Of a DNA stretch of 64,000 nt, positions 1 to 10,648 are shown piece after piece. The notes under the pieces are model-generated. The model did no database searches, had not been told where the DNA came from, and saw only the letters and a list, made by a program, of their open reading frames with translations. The stretch's first letter is position 1, and every line of letters starts with the position of its first letter. Both the position numbers and the translations under genes were made by a program. Source of the stretch: Calliopum simillimum (lineage: Eukaryota > Arthropoda > Insecta > Diptera > Lauxaniidae). Location of the stretch: contig OX638369.1 in the NCBI GenBank assembly GCA_951812925.1, positions 21,729,329 to 21,793,328 on the forward strand, written 5' to 3'.

Positions 1-92
1 TAGTAGCGATGTAGTGAAAACCTGAAATAATTGCGATTAATGCGAACAATTATACAAAAATTTTTATGTATTATTTGCGTATAAGGGTAACG

Positions 93-828
93 TCCCGACT
101 AGAAAAAAGTTCAGGCTCAGATCCGATTCTGATCAGGCTTGCCTGAAGTATGATCAGGAACGAGTCAGGCTTTCTGATCCGTTAATGACGTCACATCTCA
201 TATGAAACGAACCTGATCCGTTTTAGCGGATCCGATCCGGATCCCAAATAGTTTTCAAGAACGGATCGGGATATTCTTAAGGTCCTGATCAGAAAAAGTA
301 TTATATTTCTTAAAAGATTTTGTAACATTGATAAAGTAATATAAGAATTTTCTTTTACATATGCGTTTGTTATAAAATAAACATGATAACCACCAAAAAT
401 GTCTTTGAAAAAACTTTCTGTGGTCGAACGAAATTAGAAATGATTTATGTGGACAAACTAACAATCCTGCTCAATATTCTAAAAAGAAATAAAACGTTTT
501 AGAAACTAATATCTGTTGAAAAAAAATTGTTCTCTTAAATTAATGAATAGTTAAACTTATTAGTTATCCGTACCAGGTGAAATTCTAAAGTCCTTTTAAA
601 CGTTTTGATGAGAAATATTGCAAACGGTCTGGATCAGATGAATTAAATTCCTTGATACGATTTAGTCCAGGATATTTGATCCGATACTGATTTAAACAAC
701 ATACTGGAGCCAGATTAAGTTTCTTAGTATCAGATCCTGAAGAGAAACTGATCAGATGACCGTATTAAGGAATACCTGATCCGGATCTGATCCTAATCCG
801 GAATTCCTGAACTAATTTTTTGTTGGGA
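93..828. mobile_element. GATC-rich TIR element (MITE-like)
   Basis: The ends form an imperfect terminal inverted repeat: TCCCGACTAGAAAAAAGTTC at 93 against the reverse complement of the segment ending at 828 (TCCCAACAAAAAATTAGTTC), both continuing into CAGG. The interior is packed with short CTGATCC, GGATC and CAGATC words on both strands (for example 120-300 and 630-800), so the sequence can fold on itself extensively. No coding potential is visible. No clear target duplication was found at the edges. The superfamily is not assignable by eye. Similar word-repeat interiors occur in the hAT-type MITE at 21070-21450, but that is only a resemblance. Confidence 0.55.
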
Positions 829-2743
829 TATAATCATATTGTATGAAGTAAATTACAGTGTTTAAATATAAATTTGTGAAATTATTAATTGATATTAACC
901 TAAAGAACCGATTTCTAATAAGATTAAGACAAAACGAATAATATTTAACCAAAAAACGGCATGAGTGTGAGTGAACGTAATTCCGTTCCCCCTGGCAAGT
1001 AAAAAATTAAAAGCGTGATAAAAACGTGATTTTTGACGATATGAGAAATTTAGCGTTTTTCGTTTGCTTGAATTTTTTCAGAATTTCAGGACCTGTTATG
1101 TGGCTTTAACGAGCGATTTAACCCATTCTGTCGCCACAACTCACATACAATTTTTCTGAATTTTACTCCAGAATATTTGTTTGATATCCCGCTATCTCGT
1201 TGTATGTGTCGATAAGGTGTGCTCGATCGCATATTGCCAAAAAATCTCGTTTTTTACCCAAAATTTATTACAATATCATAAATGTTCAAATTAAATTACA
1301 ATCGACTACGGATAAAACAATTGTTATGAGAAATCACATTTCAGGCCTTAGAATCGAGTTGTATGGCTAGGAGCCATTCTAAAATTGGTGAGTACCTTAA
1401 CATGCCGTAATTCGGTACACTTTCCTTACCAATACTACAAAAAAAAAAAAAAAAAATGGACAATTTTTTAACGCCAAAATTTTTGCAAGAACACAGTATT
1501 TATTTTTCAATAAAATGTTGGTGTCCATTCTGTGAAGAAAAGAAATTTTTGAGAAAGATGGACCTTCAAGAGAACCCGGTTATTCTCGGAACGAAAAAAA
1601 AAATAAAAAAAATATGAGGATATCGTTTTTAAAAGTCTTTGAGGACGATTTTATTTTTGCTTCATACAAATCGAACCAGTTTACTGTACGTAAAACTTGA
1701 AGTCAAATAAAACAATATTGGGAAACCAATTATTTGCAAATGTTTTAATACATTAAATATTCTTATCTTTTTTAATTATTTGCGCAATTTTTCTTAAGCC
1801 CTCAAAATTGGCACTGATGCTACAAATAACCAAAGGCAAAGACAAAAAAATTACAATTTTAAGTCATACAAAATTCCACTTGTATTTTTAAACCAAACGA
1901 TTCGATTGATTTTTGTGTAAATATCAATTAAAAAATACAAATAAAAGTATGTAACTGCGGCGACAACAGACAAACACAACGTACAGCTGACGTTTTACGA
2001 AAAAATTGATATTCGCAAAATAAAAATCCTAGAATGATGACGAAAACACAAATCAAATTCACATTGAATTCATAAAATATGTAGTAACATGAAGAATATA
2101 AATTCCCAAAAAAAAAAAAAAAACATAAAACCTATCCCGAGGGTAACATCAGCCAATGTCAATATCAATAGCGAAAAAATTCGAAAAAAAACAGTAAACG
2201 CACTCAATTGGTTGAACAGTGTAAATTTTATAGCTGGCAGCGGTTTCAGTCCATTCCTTGATTGTCCGCGAATTGTGAATGCAATGACTCTGCTGTTATG
2301 ATGTGTAATACAGCATGTTGTATGCTGAAATCAATTAATGAATGGTACCAAGGCAAATAGTTGGAATGTAAAAAAATTACTTTTTATACTTTTTATATAG
2401 AGTAAAAATATGCTTTTTCGAGGAGAGACTATCATTAATATCATGCCTTATTTTGATGTATTAACAACTTTACTGACAATTATGTGGAAGTTATATTATT
2501 GAAAGTCCAAGGGGAAGCGTAGGGAGAAAATAAAACGTCTCCATCGAGTATTGACAAATTTAAGGTGATACAAAAGTAATATCATGATGTGAATTGGCGG
2601 CTATTTTGTTAGAAATGGAGAAACTAAGATCGCGTTTCCACGAAGACGTTATATTGATAGCGTTAACTAAAAAATCATATCTGTAAAATGACAATCTACT
2701 AAGTTGATGCACATTTGTGCTTGTTTTACAACAATTTGAATAA
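829..2743. other. Gap without a recognisable gene
   Basis: AT-rich sequence with homopolymer runs (A run near 1440-1456, A-rich stretch 1595-1615, A run near 2108-2124). A 70-codon open frame at 2089-2301 has a lysine-rich start and no recognisable domain. I do not support it as a gene. Confidence 0.5.
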
Positions 2744-2811
2744 TTGCTCACAAAACATTTAGATCCAATTTATTGGCTTGCTCACAAAACATTTAGATCC
2801 AATTTATTGGC
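2744..2811. repeat. Perfect 34-bp tandem duplication
   Basis: The unit beginning TTGCTCACAAAACATTTAGA occupies 2744-2777 and is repeated without change at 2778-2811, followed by the first three bases of a third copy. Perfect identity implies a recent slippage or repair duplication. Confidence 0.95.
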
Positions 2812-2949
2812 TTGTTATAAATCTAATTCTCCATTTGCCTACAAAATTAATGTCAAAGCAAACTAATATTTGCCGGAATTTGCAAAAATTATGGCACATT
2901 CACATTTAAACATTACTTTTGCTCTACATTGAAACTAGGATAAGGAATA

Positions 2950-3665
2950 GTTAAGCGATCGACGAATGGTCCGAACCTTAACGAGAGGACACGTGAGCTG
3001 GGACAGCGGAATGTTAGACAATCAACGAAAAGGCCTTAGTCCTACTTGAAACAAAGGCGATCTGAGACAGGAGGAAACTAGGATGTAGAAAAGGCTAGTT
3101 AGGACATAGGAATATAAGATAATCGACGTAAAGGCCTGAATTCTCCTAGAGGCAAGGGCGTACTGGGACATAAGGATTTCGGTTGTGGAAAAGTTAAGCG
3201 ATCGACGAATGTTCTGAACTTTAATAAGAGAATAGGCGAGTTGGGACAAATATTAGAAAATTGACGAAAAGTCCTTTTTTAAATAGTAACAGGGACATAC
3301 TGGAACTGAACTAAATTCGGATGTGGCAAAGTTAAGTGGTTGACGAATGGTTTGAACTTTAACGAAATGCCTGGCGAGTTGGAACAGTGAAATATTAGGA
3401 TAAGTGGGTTGGGACAGAGCAATATTAGACAATCTGGAACAAGAAAAAGCTAGGATGTGAAAAAGTTAAGTAATCGACAAATGGTACGAACTTTAAGGAA
3501 ATAATAGGTGAGCTAGGACAGAGAAATATTAGACAATTGACAAAAGTCCTGATTTCTTAAAGAGGCAAGAGCGATATGGGACAAGAGTATTAGGCGTTCG
3601 ACGAAAATATATGAAGTTGATCGACGAAAATGTCTGATCACTAACGAAATGCAAGATAGCCTATT
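2950..3665. repeat. Degenerate tandem array with GATCGACGAA motif
   Basis: The anchor GTTAAGYRRTYGACRAATG recurs at about 2950, 3193, 3331 and 3465 (spacings about 243, 138 and 134). Between anchors lie further shared phrases such as GAGTTGGGACAG, ATATTAGACAAT and GACGAAAAGTCCTGA. Copies differ by many substitutions, so this is an old, decayed satellite-like array. Minus-strand open frames across it are repeat artefacts. Confidence 0.8.
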
Positions 3666-4479
3666 GTAAGCAGTGTTTAACTGTCACAGCTCATACTTCT
3701 GTGGATGCTCAAACCAGAGTGAAACATTATCTCAGTTTCCAACAACCTAAGTTACCAAGGACACATCATAAAAAATGATAAATTTCATCGCGGGCTATCA
3801 TACGCCGCGTCTTACGCGTGCAAAATGCACCCTGGAGACACCAACAAAAGTTCCCCTAACCAAGCGAGGATGCGAATAAATCACGGATAACAAAACTATC
3901 GGCCAACAAAGTTAAGAACCAACTAAATATCGCGCCAGCAGAGAATTCCAAACGTACCCCAACGAAGGTTACTTTAGAAACTCACGCCATTTAATAAAGG
4001 CAATGAAGGTGTTTCCTATCGGAGATACTTTCTTTCTCTTAGCAGTCATCGCACAGGTAAGACGTGATCTGTGTTTATTTCCAACATCCCGCAACTTAAG
4101 ACTTTTAACAACGAGGACAGTTTGAGACATGACTGGGACCTACAATTAACAACCAATAGATACATTTAGTAAACAACTGACGGAGAGGCATGGTCTGTAA
4201 TCCACTGCACGACGGACATACGGACCCAGGACTAGAGACGAAGAGGCATGTTTAGTGATGCACTCCACGACGGACGGAAAGAGACATGTTAGAACCCTGC
4301 CCGCGGGTAGGAAGATTAGTATTTAAGTAATGTAATAACTTTTTACGGAGTGAACTTATATTATATTTATATTATATTATTAACTAGGTTAAGATTTTAA
4401 TTTGATGCTTTCTCTTGGTGCTCGCCGTCTAGTGCACAGGTCTAGTGAATAGAGTGAATTTAAATGTATATAAATTTTG
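3666..4479. other. GC-richer block of unknown origin, possibly an old LTR or satellite remnant
   Basis: Less AT-rich than its surroundings, with words such as CACGACGGACATACGG and CTCCACGACGGACGGAAAG (4200-4275) that suggest internal duplication, and ATATTATATT runs at 4350-4380. A TGT...ACA bracket (about 3673 to 4482) could be read as a solo LTR, but no 5-bp target duplication, primer site or polypurine tract was found. No open frame of note. Confidence 0.3.
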
Positions 4480-5170
4480 TACACGGAGAAAAATACGCAT
4501 CATAATTTTTACTACACTCGGCTAGTCGAAAAATTTAAGTAATCTACACTAAATTTCAAATATAATTTACCTTACGCCAGAACTATTTGATGGGTCCCTA
4601 ACGTCATATTTTCAAATAAAATGTAGTTTAATAATAAAGGAATATTTACTACAAATTTCCTACATTTAACTTTATGTAAAGTACTTTATTCTTTCAAAAC
4701 AAAAAAAAAAAAAAAAAAAAAAAAAAATGTATGACCATTTTGAATTTATAATTCTAGTCAAAATAACTTTATTTTTTTCACGCACAAAAATAAGTGTCAT
4801 AATTGTCACCCCACTCGAGTAAGGTAAATATCATAAGAATATAGAATCATTTTGACTTTTATAATTTTAGTAACAATCACATGCGTAAGCAGCCCAGAGG
4901 ATATGTATCTGACTATCATATGGAAGAGCCAGGGTTCGTATCCCAGCGCCGGTCAGTTAATTTTTTTTTTGTTGTTTGAACTATACAGTAAGATAAATAT
5001 CACGACAATTTTTTCATAAAAATTACTAGGAAACATACTTACATTCCGAATTGACTAAGACAGTAAGGTGAATCCTACTTCGGTGTGAAGTTGTCAATAT
5101 TCTGATTTAGAATTCGGTAAAATTTATGAGAAATAAAGAAGCAAGCACTATTTTTTTTCTCCGCGTAGTG
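4480..5170. mobile_element. Possible inverted-repeat element with CACGGAGAAAAA ends
   Basis: The left edge reads ACACGGAGAAAAATACG (about 4480-4497) and the right edge, reverse-complemented, reads CGCGGAGAAAAAAAATAGTG (5150-5170), giving a short imperfect inverted repeat. Inside, the phrase AGTAAGRTRAATATCA recurs (about 4820, 4985 and 5065), and there is a long A run (4699-4727). The tRNA-like segment at 4889-4962 lies inside. Boundaries are uncertain. Confidence 0.35.
4889..4962 (+). tRNA. tRNA-like sequence (tRNA pseudogene or SINE head)
   Basis: The sequence has an A-box-like stretch (AGCCCAGAGGATA, near 4891) and a near-perfect B box (GGTTCGTATCC, near 4930). The T arm is CAGGG-TTCGTAT-CCCAG, with one mismatched pair. 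The middle can be drawn as an anticodon arm only with mispairs, and the two acceptor halves do not pair, so a working tRNA is unlikely. It is followed by a T-rich stretch. The best reading is a decayed tRNA or the pol III promoter head of a SINE. A tRNA covariance-model scan would settle it. Confidence 0.35.
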
Positions 5171-6024
5171 AACCCTGGAAGCCGATGGCTACACCTCGGC
5201 TAACGAAGGAAAGATTCTTAAGAAACAAATAATTTTGCATAATCCTAGGCCTTTAGTTAAATTTTTGTTTTCTACTTTTTTGCACTGAAGCTTTAGATTC
5301 GCTGTAGCTTGTTCAGTTTCAGTAATTTTCAGCAACTTTGTAGAGTTAAGTTTTATGACTTTTTACGGGCTATAATTTCGTGGCGTGTCTTTGATATCTT
5401 AGAGTAGTAAGAACTGTGATAATCCGTAGAAATAGTCGAATAAAAAATCCCTGCTGAAACCCCTCTGTGAATGAAATGTAGCGCACATTACAAAATGTAC
5501 AACGATAAGCTACACTTGATGATCGAGCTATAGGAAAAAAAAAAATCATTTAGGATCTTATTAGAGGTAGAACATTTTTTTTTTTTTGGCAGATAGGCTT
5601 TCAAAATAGGCGGTGTAAACCGAACTTTTTTTTTTTTCTTTGTGTGTGTAATGATGGCCTTATTTTTATTACTTTGATTTTTCGATTTCATTCGTAAACT
5701 GCAACGAATATTTCAGCTCTATCATACCTTTTTGTATAGTACAAACGAAAATTTTCGTAACCACGATTGCCAATTATTTTACCACCATTTACAGAAATGG
5801 CTGATTGTCGGTCATTTCCGACAAATATTCCTTCTTTCCTAAATCGGACATCACACGGCGTAGTCGATCAAAACTGATAACGGCATCATTTGTCATTAAT
5901 TAAACATTTAAGTAAATTTTTGAGTGATTAATTAGATTCGAAACATTGGAAGTAAAAATAGTTTTCAGTAATTATCACTTATTATACCTAAAAACTAAGT
6001 TTCAAATGGATTAAGACAACTAAA
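5171..6024. other. Gap upstream of the candidate small gene
   Basis: AT-rich with T and A runs (5536-5545, 5577-5587, 5625-5637). From about 5700 onward the sequence is less repetitive and could hold the 5' region of the gene that starts at 6025. It includes the small palindrome-like CGGTCATTTCCGAC near 5808. No TATA box or initiator can be fixed with confidence. Confidence 0.3.
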
Positions 6025-6295
6025 ATGGTATGTAACAGTGAAGCTTTTTAAGAAGAGGTTTTCATTTGCAATTGTTTTGCAGATGAACATAATTCGGAAT
6101 TATATGTTTGGTCGTAGAGTACCAACCTCTCCTAAAATATCAGTTTGGCAGGCAGAGTTTCTCCTCGGTGCATCAAAACTAACATCAACATATACCAACC
6201 AGTCTCTCAGAAGCCGCGTGGCGTCCAAGCGGAAAAAAATCAGGTTACGGGAAGAACCACGGTATAAGAAAACTCATAATTCGAAGAGAAAATAA
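6025..6295 (+). CDS. Candidate small two-exon gene, basic 71-residue protein, function unknown
   Basis: An ATG at 6025 in a good fly start context (CTAAAATG) is followed at once by a GTATGT donor (6028). A pyrimidine-rich TTTTGCAG acceptor ends at 6082, giving a 55-nt phase-0 intron of the size typical for short fly introns. Exon 2 (6083-6295) is open to a TAA. The joined product would be about 71 residues, beginning MMNIIRNYMFGRR and ending in a very basic tail (KRKKIRLREEPRYKKTHNSK). No signal peptide or membrane segment is evident. An in-frame stop at 5989 with no other ATG before 6025 limits the start. AATAAA occurs at 6290 and 6370. Exon 2 is noticeably less AT-rich than its flanks, as coding DNA would be. 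I do not recognise the family; a small mitochondrial or ribosome-associated protein is one possibility, purely from the charge. Without splicing, the same frame could start at 6038 (85 residues). Confidence 0.42.
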
Positions 6296-9008
6296 AAAAA
6301 AAATTCACATAAAGCGTGATAGAAAGGAAAAATTGATTTCCCTTCCTAGTTTTGGTGGTAAAAGACCACAATAAAAATATTTAAATAATGGCTAGTTAGT
6401 GATTATAAAGAGAAAAAAAATCTAATTACGAAAATTTATTATACAAGAAAAAAGTGTAAAAAAAAAAAAAAAAAAATTCTACTAAAAAAATGTGCTAAAA
6501 AAGAAAAGATTTAAAATTTGTATGATGAAAGCTAAAAAGTTAATTTTTTTTTGTAAGAATTAAATCAAAATTACCTAAAAGTTAGTATATAAAAAGAAGT
6601 AAATGAAGCAACAAAAAGATAACAGAGGAAGAAAGAATTTTATAAAACCAGTGGCATAGGGTACATAATTTTAATTAACGGTAGTTACATTCAAAATTGT
6701 TTTGATTTTCTTTGCTCAAAGTGATCTTTATATAAAGACAATTATTTGCACTTACATATTATAAAAAATTTATGATCATAGCAACCAACATAACACCAGT
6801 GAAGGGCCTTTCATCGTGGGATGTTAAGTGTGGTGAGTTTCATACATAATTAAAATTCGAATTTTAAAAATTTTCATTTAAAAGCATCAATTTAGTGCTA
6901 TTTCGACGGGTGGCTCTAAGTGTTCGTTTTAACCATGTTAACATAAGGCTGTTAAGGCTAAAACTTGTGGTAACATGGTCATGTGGGCATAGAGTTAACC
7001 TACGGTTATCGTAAAATGTTAGGTACAGCCAGAGCACTGTAAAAGTAATGTTAATGTAATGTTAACATAAGCAATGCAGTCTCTCACAGCTTTGCAAATT
7101 TTCGTTCAGTTTTAAGCTATCATTTCGCGAGAGCAGCTTATGCATGTATTGAACTCGTAGAATGATATTGAAATTTTCGGTCTTGTTTGAGTTCTTTCTA
7201 ACTCTCTATTTTTGTTTTGATATTAATTTTTTTTTTGGTTTTGAACAATAATATTTACTTTTGAGTGTTGCAAAACGATTATTATGTATAAGAAAATTCT
7301 TTTTGTATCAATATAAATTTAATATCGTAAAATATTAAAAAAATCGCAAATTTAACGTATAAAATTATTTTTAAAATTAAATTTACTTTTAATTAATTTA
7401 ACTTTTAATTAATTAGGATGAGTTGCTATATGATATTACATTAATTAATTTTCACATAATTTGAAGTTATTAAGGTTAATGAAATTGTTATTGGAATTAA
7501 TTTTTTTTGGAAAAAACTTATTATTAACACAATGAATAAGGAATAAATTTCTAAAGTGCGAATGTAATCAACCCGATGGTATTGCTTTGGTTGGGTTGGG
7601 GGAGAAAAATATAAAAGATCTCTCGCAGTTATGGTTGGGCAAGGGAAGCTGAGATTGGTGGCACTTTATTAACATCCGGTGTCATTTGGCTTAGTGGCAT
7701 TATTGTTACAGTGATTTCTTTTTTTTATTGCAAAAGGTTGTTTTTATGGAATTGTGCATGAATAATTTTTTTTATGATCATAAGGCGTAATATTTTGGTG
7801 TAAGAACACGAACTCTAACCTCCCATACGACGAGCTTAATCCTGGAACCATAATCATGCACACAAGATTTTTACACATATTACAAGTCCGGTCTGTGACA
7901 GTGTCTAGTGTTCACGTCCACTTCGTAGCTGTCTTTGTCAGTGTTATTCCATTTCAGCATACATAAAAGGAAATGCTGGGATTGATATTTATTGGTGGAA
8001 AATATTGATCCCCATACATTATTATTTGACCTTTTTCTTTTATGCTATATAAATAATATAATAATATAAATATATATAATGCATAATATAATATAGGTAA
8101 TACACATATTTTATTCATAATCCTTTTTCTATAAAATATATGAAAAACATTCTCTTTAAAGCGTTTGTAGATCAGCACAGACACTGATTTTACTCTACAC
8201 ATTACAGTTTCTTTCAAGTGATGAAAATTGTCTTTGTCAGCAACATAAAACCAGTATATGGGTGTATTACCTTGCATATGCCTTAACTGGGACGCTTGCA
8301 AAATTAATAAGCTCGTAAAAACCTAAATGAAATGTGACGCGACGACAGGTGCATTATGAAAAAAAAAACGACACAAAATAACAACAACTACAATGAAGCA
8401 AAGAACAATTAAAAAAGCAACAGCAGCAACAACAAGTGCAAATATCCTTATAGGAAACAAAAGATGTCGTCGACCGTCAAATGACAATGACTCTCCTCTG
8501 TCGTCATCGTCGTCGTCGTTATCTCTCTTCTCACATATGCATTTCAACTTAATAAGAATTGCATCCTGTGGGGGATTTAATTATTTTCGCATATGCAAAT
8601 AAACTTGAAAATGTGTTTGTATGTGTATGCAAATTGAAGTGAGTGTTTGTGTCTGTGTGAATTTTGTGTAAATATGCTCTGTGCAAATTATACACACATC
8701 GTCGTTGCAAAGAGTACACACTCTGTTAAAAGTCAAAAGAAAAACCAAACAAACGAAAAAGAGACCGACTGATGGGAAGCGGAAAAAAAAGGATTTCTCA
8801 CGGCTGTATCACCTACTCGGCGTAGGCTTTTGAAAAGCTTTAGCTGCTAAGAGCCAAGGATATAAAAAAGCGGATTAAAAATATATACATAACATTTTTT
8901 GTATATTTTAAAGTCAGCATGTGGAGTGCTGTACAATTTGCAAGTACAGTGTTGAGGAAAAATTTTGTACAGTTTAACAAATATTAACTTTTGCTAGATC
9001 TTAAATAA
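6296..9008. other. Gap, low-complexity and AT-rich
   Basis: Contains A runs (6459-6476), an inverted pair around 6934-6990 (CCATGTTAACATAAGG against GTGGTAACATGG), TTAATTAA-rich sequence (7380-7460) and CAACAG/GTCGTC short repeats (8380-8520). A TATAAAAG at about 7611 resembles a TATA box, but no gene follows that I can support. Open frames on both strands at 8323-8602 are readings of the triplet repeats. Confidence 0.4.
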
Positions 9009-9700
9009 ATGGTAAGAGAGGGTAATATGGACTACTCGAGTAATATGGACCACACGGTTATTTTCCATTGCATACATAAGACTTACCGTTATTCGTGTTC
9101 AAACTTTACGCCAATACCTAAAGCTTATATCAGCGCGATTTTAGCGTTCGGTGAAGTTGCATGTTTCTGTGAAGGTGTTTTTTCTAAAAAAGAGTACTAA
9201 ACTCTTATATTATTTTTTTCTAGTGAGCAAATTTCATTATTTCACTTTAAAAACATCGTGTTTTCAAATAAATTGTTAATTATATAAAGTCAGTGAACAA
9301 CATTTGTAAGTTATTAGCACAAAATAGTTCATTAACCACAAGAGTGCTTGATAAAAACCATTTATTTCACCAACACGTGCTGCGGGTAATATGGACTACC
9401 AAAGAAAAACGCCTCAAAAATAATATGCATTTATCATCTTCTTCAGATGGAGAATCAAGTTGCAGTTTTCTCGACGAGTCTGATGATGATGATACGGAAT
9501 TCGTAAACTCCAAAGGAAAAGAAGATAAAAAGTGCATATACTGTGATACCTTTTACTTAAAAGATCGCCATGCCGTGGTTTGTATTGAATGTGTAATGTG
9601 GCTTTCTTGGACTCATGAAGAATGCGCTGGGTGTGGAAGTGAAATTTTGAAGTGCAATTTCTGTACCAAATAAATATATGGGGCAATATAAACAATATAG
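9009..9700 (+). pseudogene. DNA-transposon remnant: transposase C-terminal zinc finger
   Basis: The frame 9293-9673 ends with an acidic, serine-rich segment (SSSSDGESSCSFLDESDDDD) followed by a Cys/His finger: C-x2-C (CIYC), then C-x2-C (CIEC), W-x3-H-x2-C (WTHEEC) and C-x2-C (CNFC). This PHD-like C-terminal finger is common in pogo/Tigger-type DDE transposases and related insect elements. The catalytic part is absent. The word GTAATATGGACYAC occurs at 9022, 9040 and 9384, inside and upstream of the frame, which suggests terminal or binding repeats of the same element. Part of it (about 9376-9490) recurs in inverse orientation at 17335-17447. The family assignment rests on the finger alone. 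Confidence 0.55.
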
Positions 9701-9759
9701 TTAATATAACAATCCAATTTTTTGGTGATGTTCATTTTGAGAATTATCAGTTTTCTAAT

Positions 9760-10648
9760 TTTTATACCCTACACCCAGTGTAAATTCACTTTGTTCTTCC
9801 ATTTGTAACGCAGCTAAGGAGGCGTGGCAGGTATGGAAAAGTATAAATATTATTGATCGGAGTCACCTCCTGAGTCAATATAGCCATGTCCGTCTGTCTG
9901 GTTGTCTGTGCTTCGAAATACATTTTTTGGGGAAACTGAGCAAGATAATTCAATGAAATTCGGTACTCTGCCTTCATCTTCAAAATTAGGGATTGAAAAC
10001 AAGCGAAATCGGTCAACGGCCACGCCTAACGCCCATACAAAAAATATATTCAAAATGCTACTCAAAGAGTATTTTTCACGACAGTACAACCAAAATACAC
10101 ATAGATACTAGAAAAAGTTAAACCAAGCTTTGAGCAAAAACTAGGCAAGAGGGCGTGGCACCTCGCGTACAAGCATAAGTTTCAAAATGCTATACTGAAA
10201 GAGTTTTTGAGACAATCCAACTAAATTTCCCCAAACTCTAAGGACTATATATGCACGCATTGAGTAAAAACTGGGTGAACTCGGACAAGATGGTGTGGCA
10301 CCTCCCATAATAGCAAAAGTTTCAAAATGCTTTTGGAGATAACCCAACTAAATTTCATTCAAATACTAAGGACAATAAATACAGTCGTTCAGCAAGAACA
10401 GGGCAAAATTGGAAAAGAGGGTGTGGCACCTCCGATATAACCAAAAGTTTCAAAATGCTATGCTGAAAGAGTTTTTTGAGATAATCAAACAAAATTTCAC
10501 CCAACCATTAGGGCTATAAATGTAAGCTCTATTCAAAATGTGGGTGAACTCGGAGAAGAGGGCGTGGCATCTTCCATATAAGCAAAATTGTCGGAATACT
10601 GCAGTGTATTTAATGTTTGGCCATGCCAAAGGTAACACCCTTACTAGT
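9760..10648 (+). mobile_element. DINE-1-like (Helentron-type) element, copy A
   Basis: Non-autonomous element starting TTTTATACCCTACACCC (about 9760) and ending ...CACCCTTACTAG (CTAG at 10644) before a T run. A GTCY microsatellite (CCATGTCCGTCTGTCTG, about 9884) lies in the first half, as in Drosophila DINE-1/INE-1. The 3' half is built of tandem units, marked by GGYGTGGCACCTCC at 10155, 10295, 10423 and 10564 (spacings 140, 128 and 141). A GGCC-containing segment precedes the end. It has no coding capacity; the open frames on both strands are readings of the repeat units. Other copies: 12404-13170, 50780-51725 and 55351-56141. Confidence 0.75.

Noticed and set aside
2089..2301. 70-codon frame with lysine-rich start
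   Set aside because: No recognisable domain, starts in an A run, and no splice or codon signal sets it apart. A frameshifted continuation to about 2360 is possible but not convincing.
2744..3665. CRISPR-like array
   Set aside because: This is eukaryotic DNA, the units are degenerate without constant spacers, and there are no cas genes.
3673..4482. Solo LTR bracketed by TGT...ACA
   Set aside because: No target duplication (AGCAG against CGGAG), no polyadenylation layout and no second copy in the window. Kept only as a low-confidence possibility.
7605..7640. TATA-box promoter (TATAAAAG)
   Set aside because: The word is common in AT-rich DNA, no initiator follows at the expected distance, and no gene lies downstream.
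8323..8602. Overlapping frames on both strands with Ser/Asp runs
   Set aside because: Produced by CAACAG and GTCGTC short repeats.
9414..9695. Minus-strand 93-codon frame
   Set aside because: It is the shadow of the plus-strand zinc-finger frame, which has ordered Cys/His pairs.
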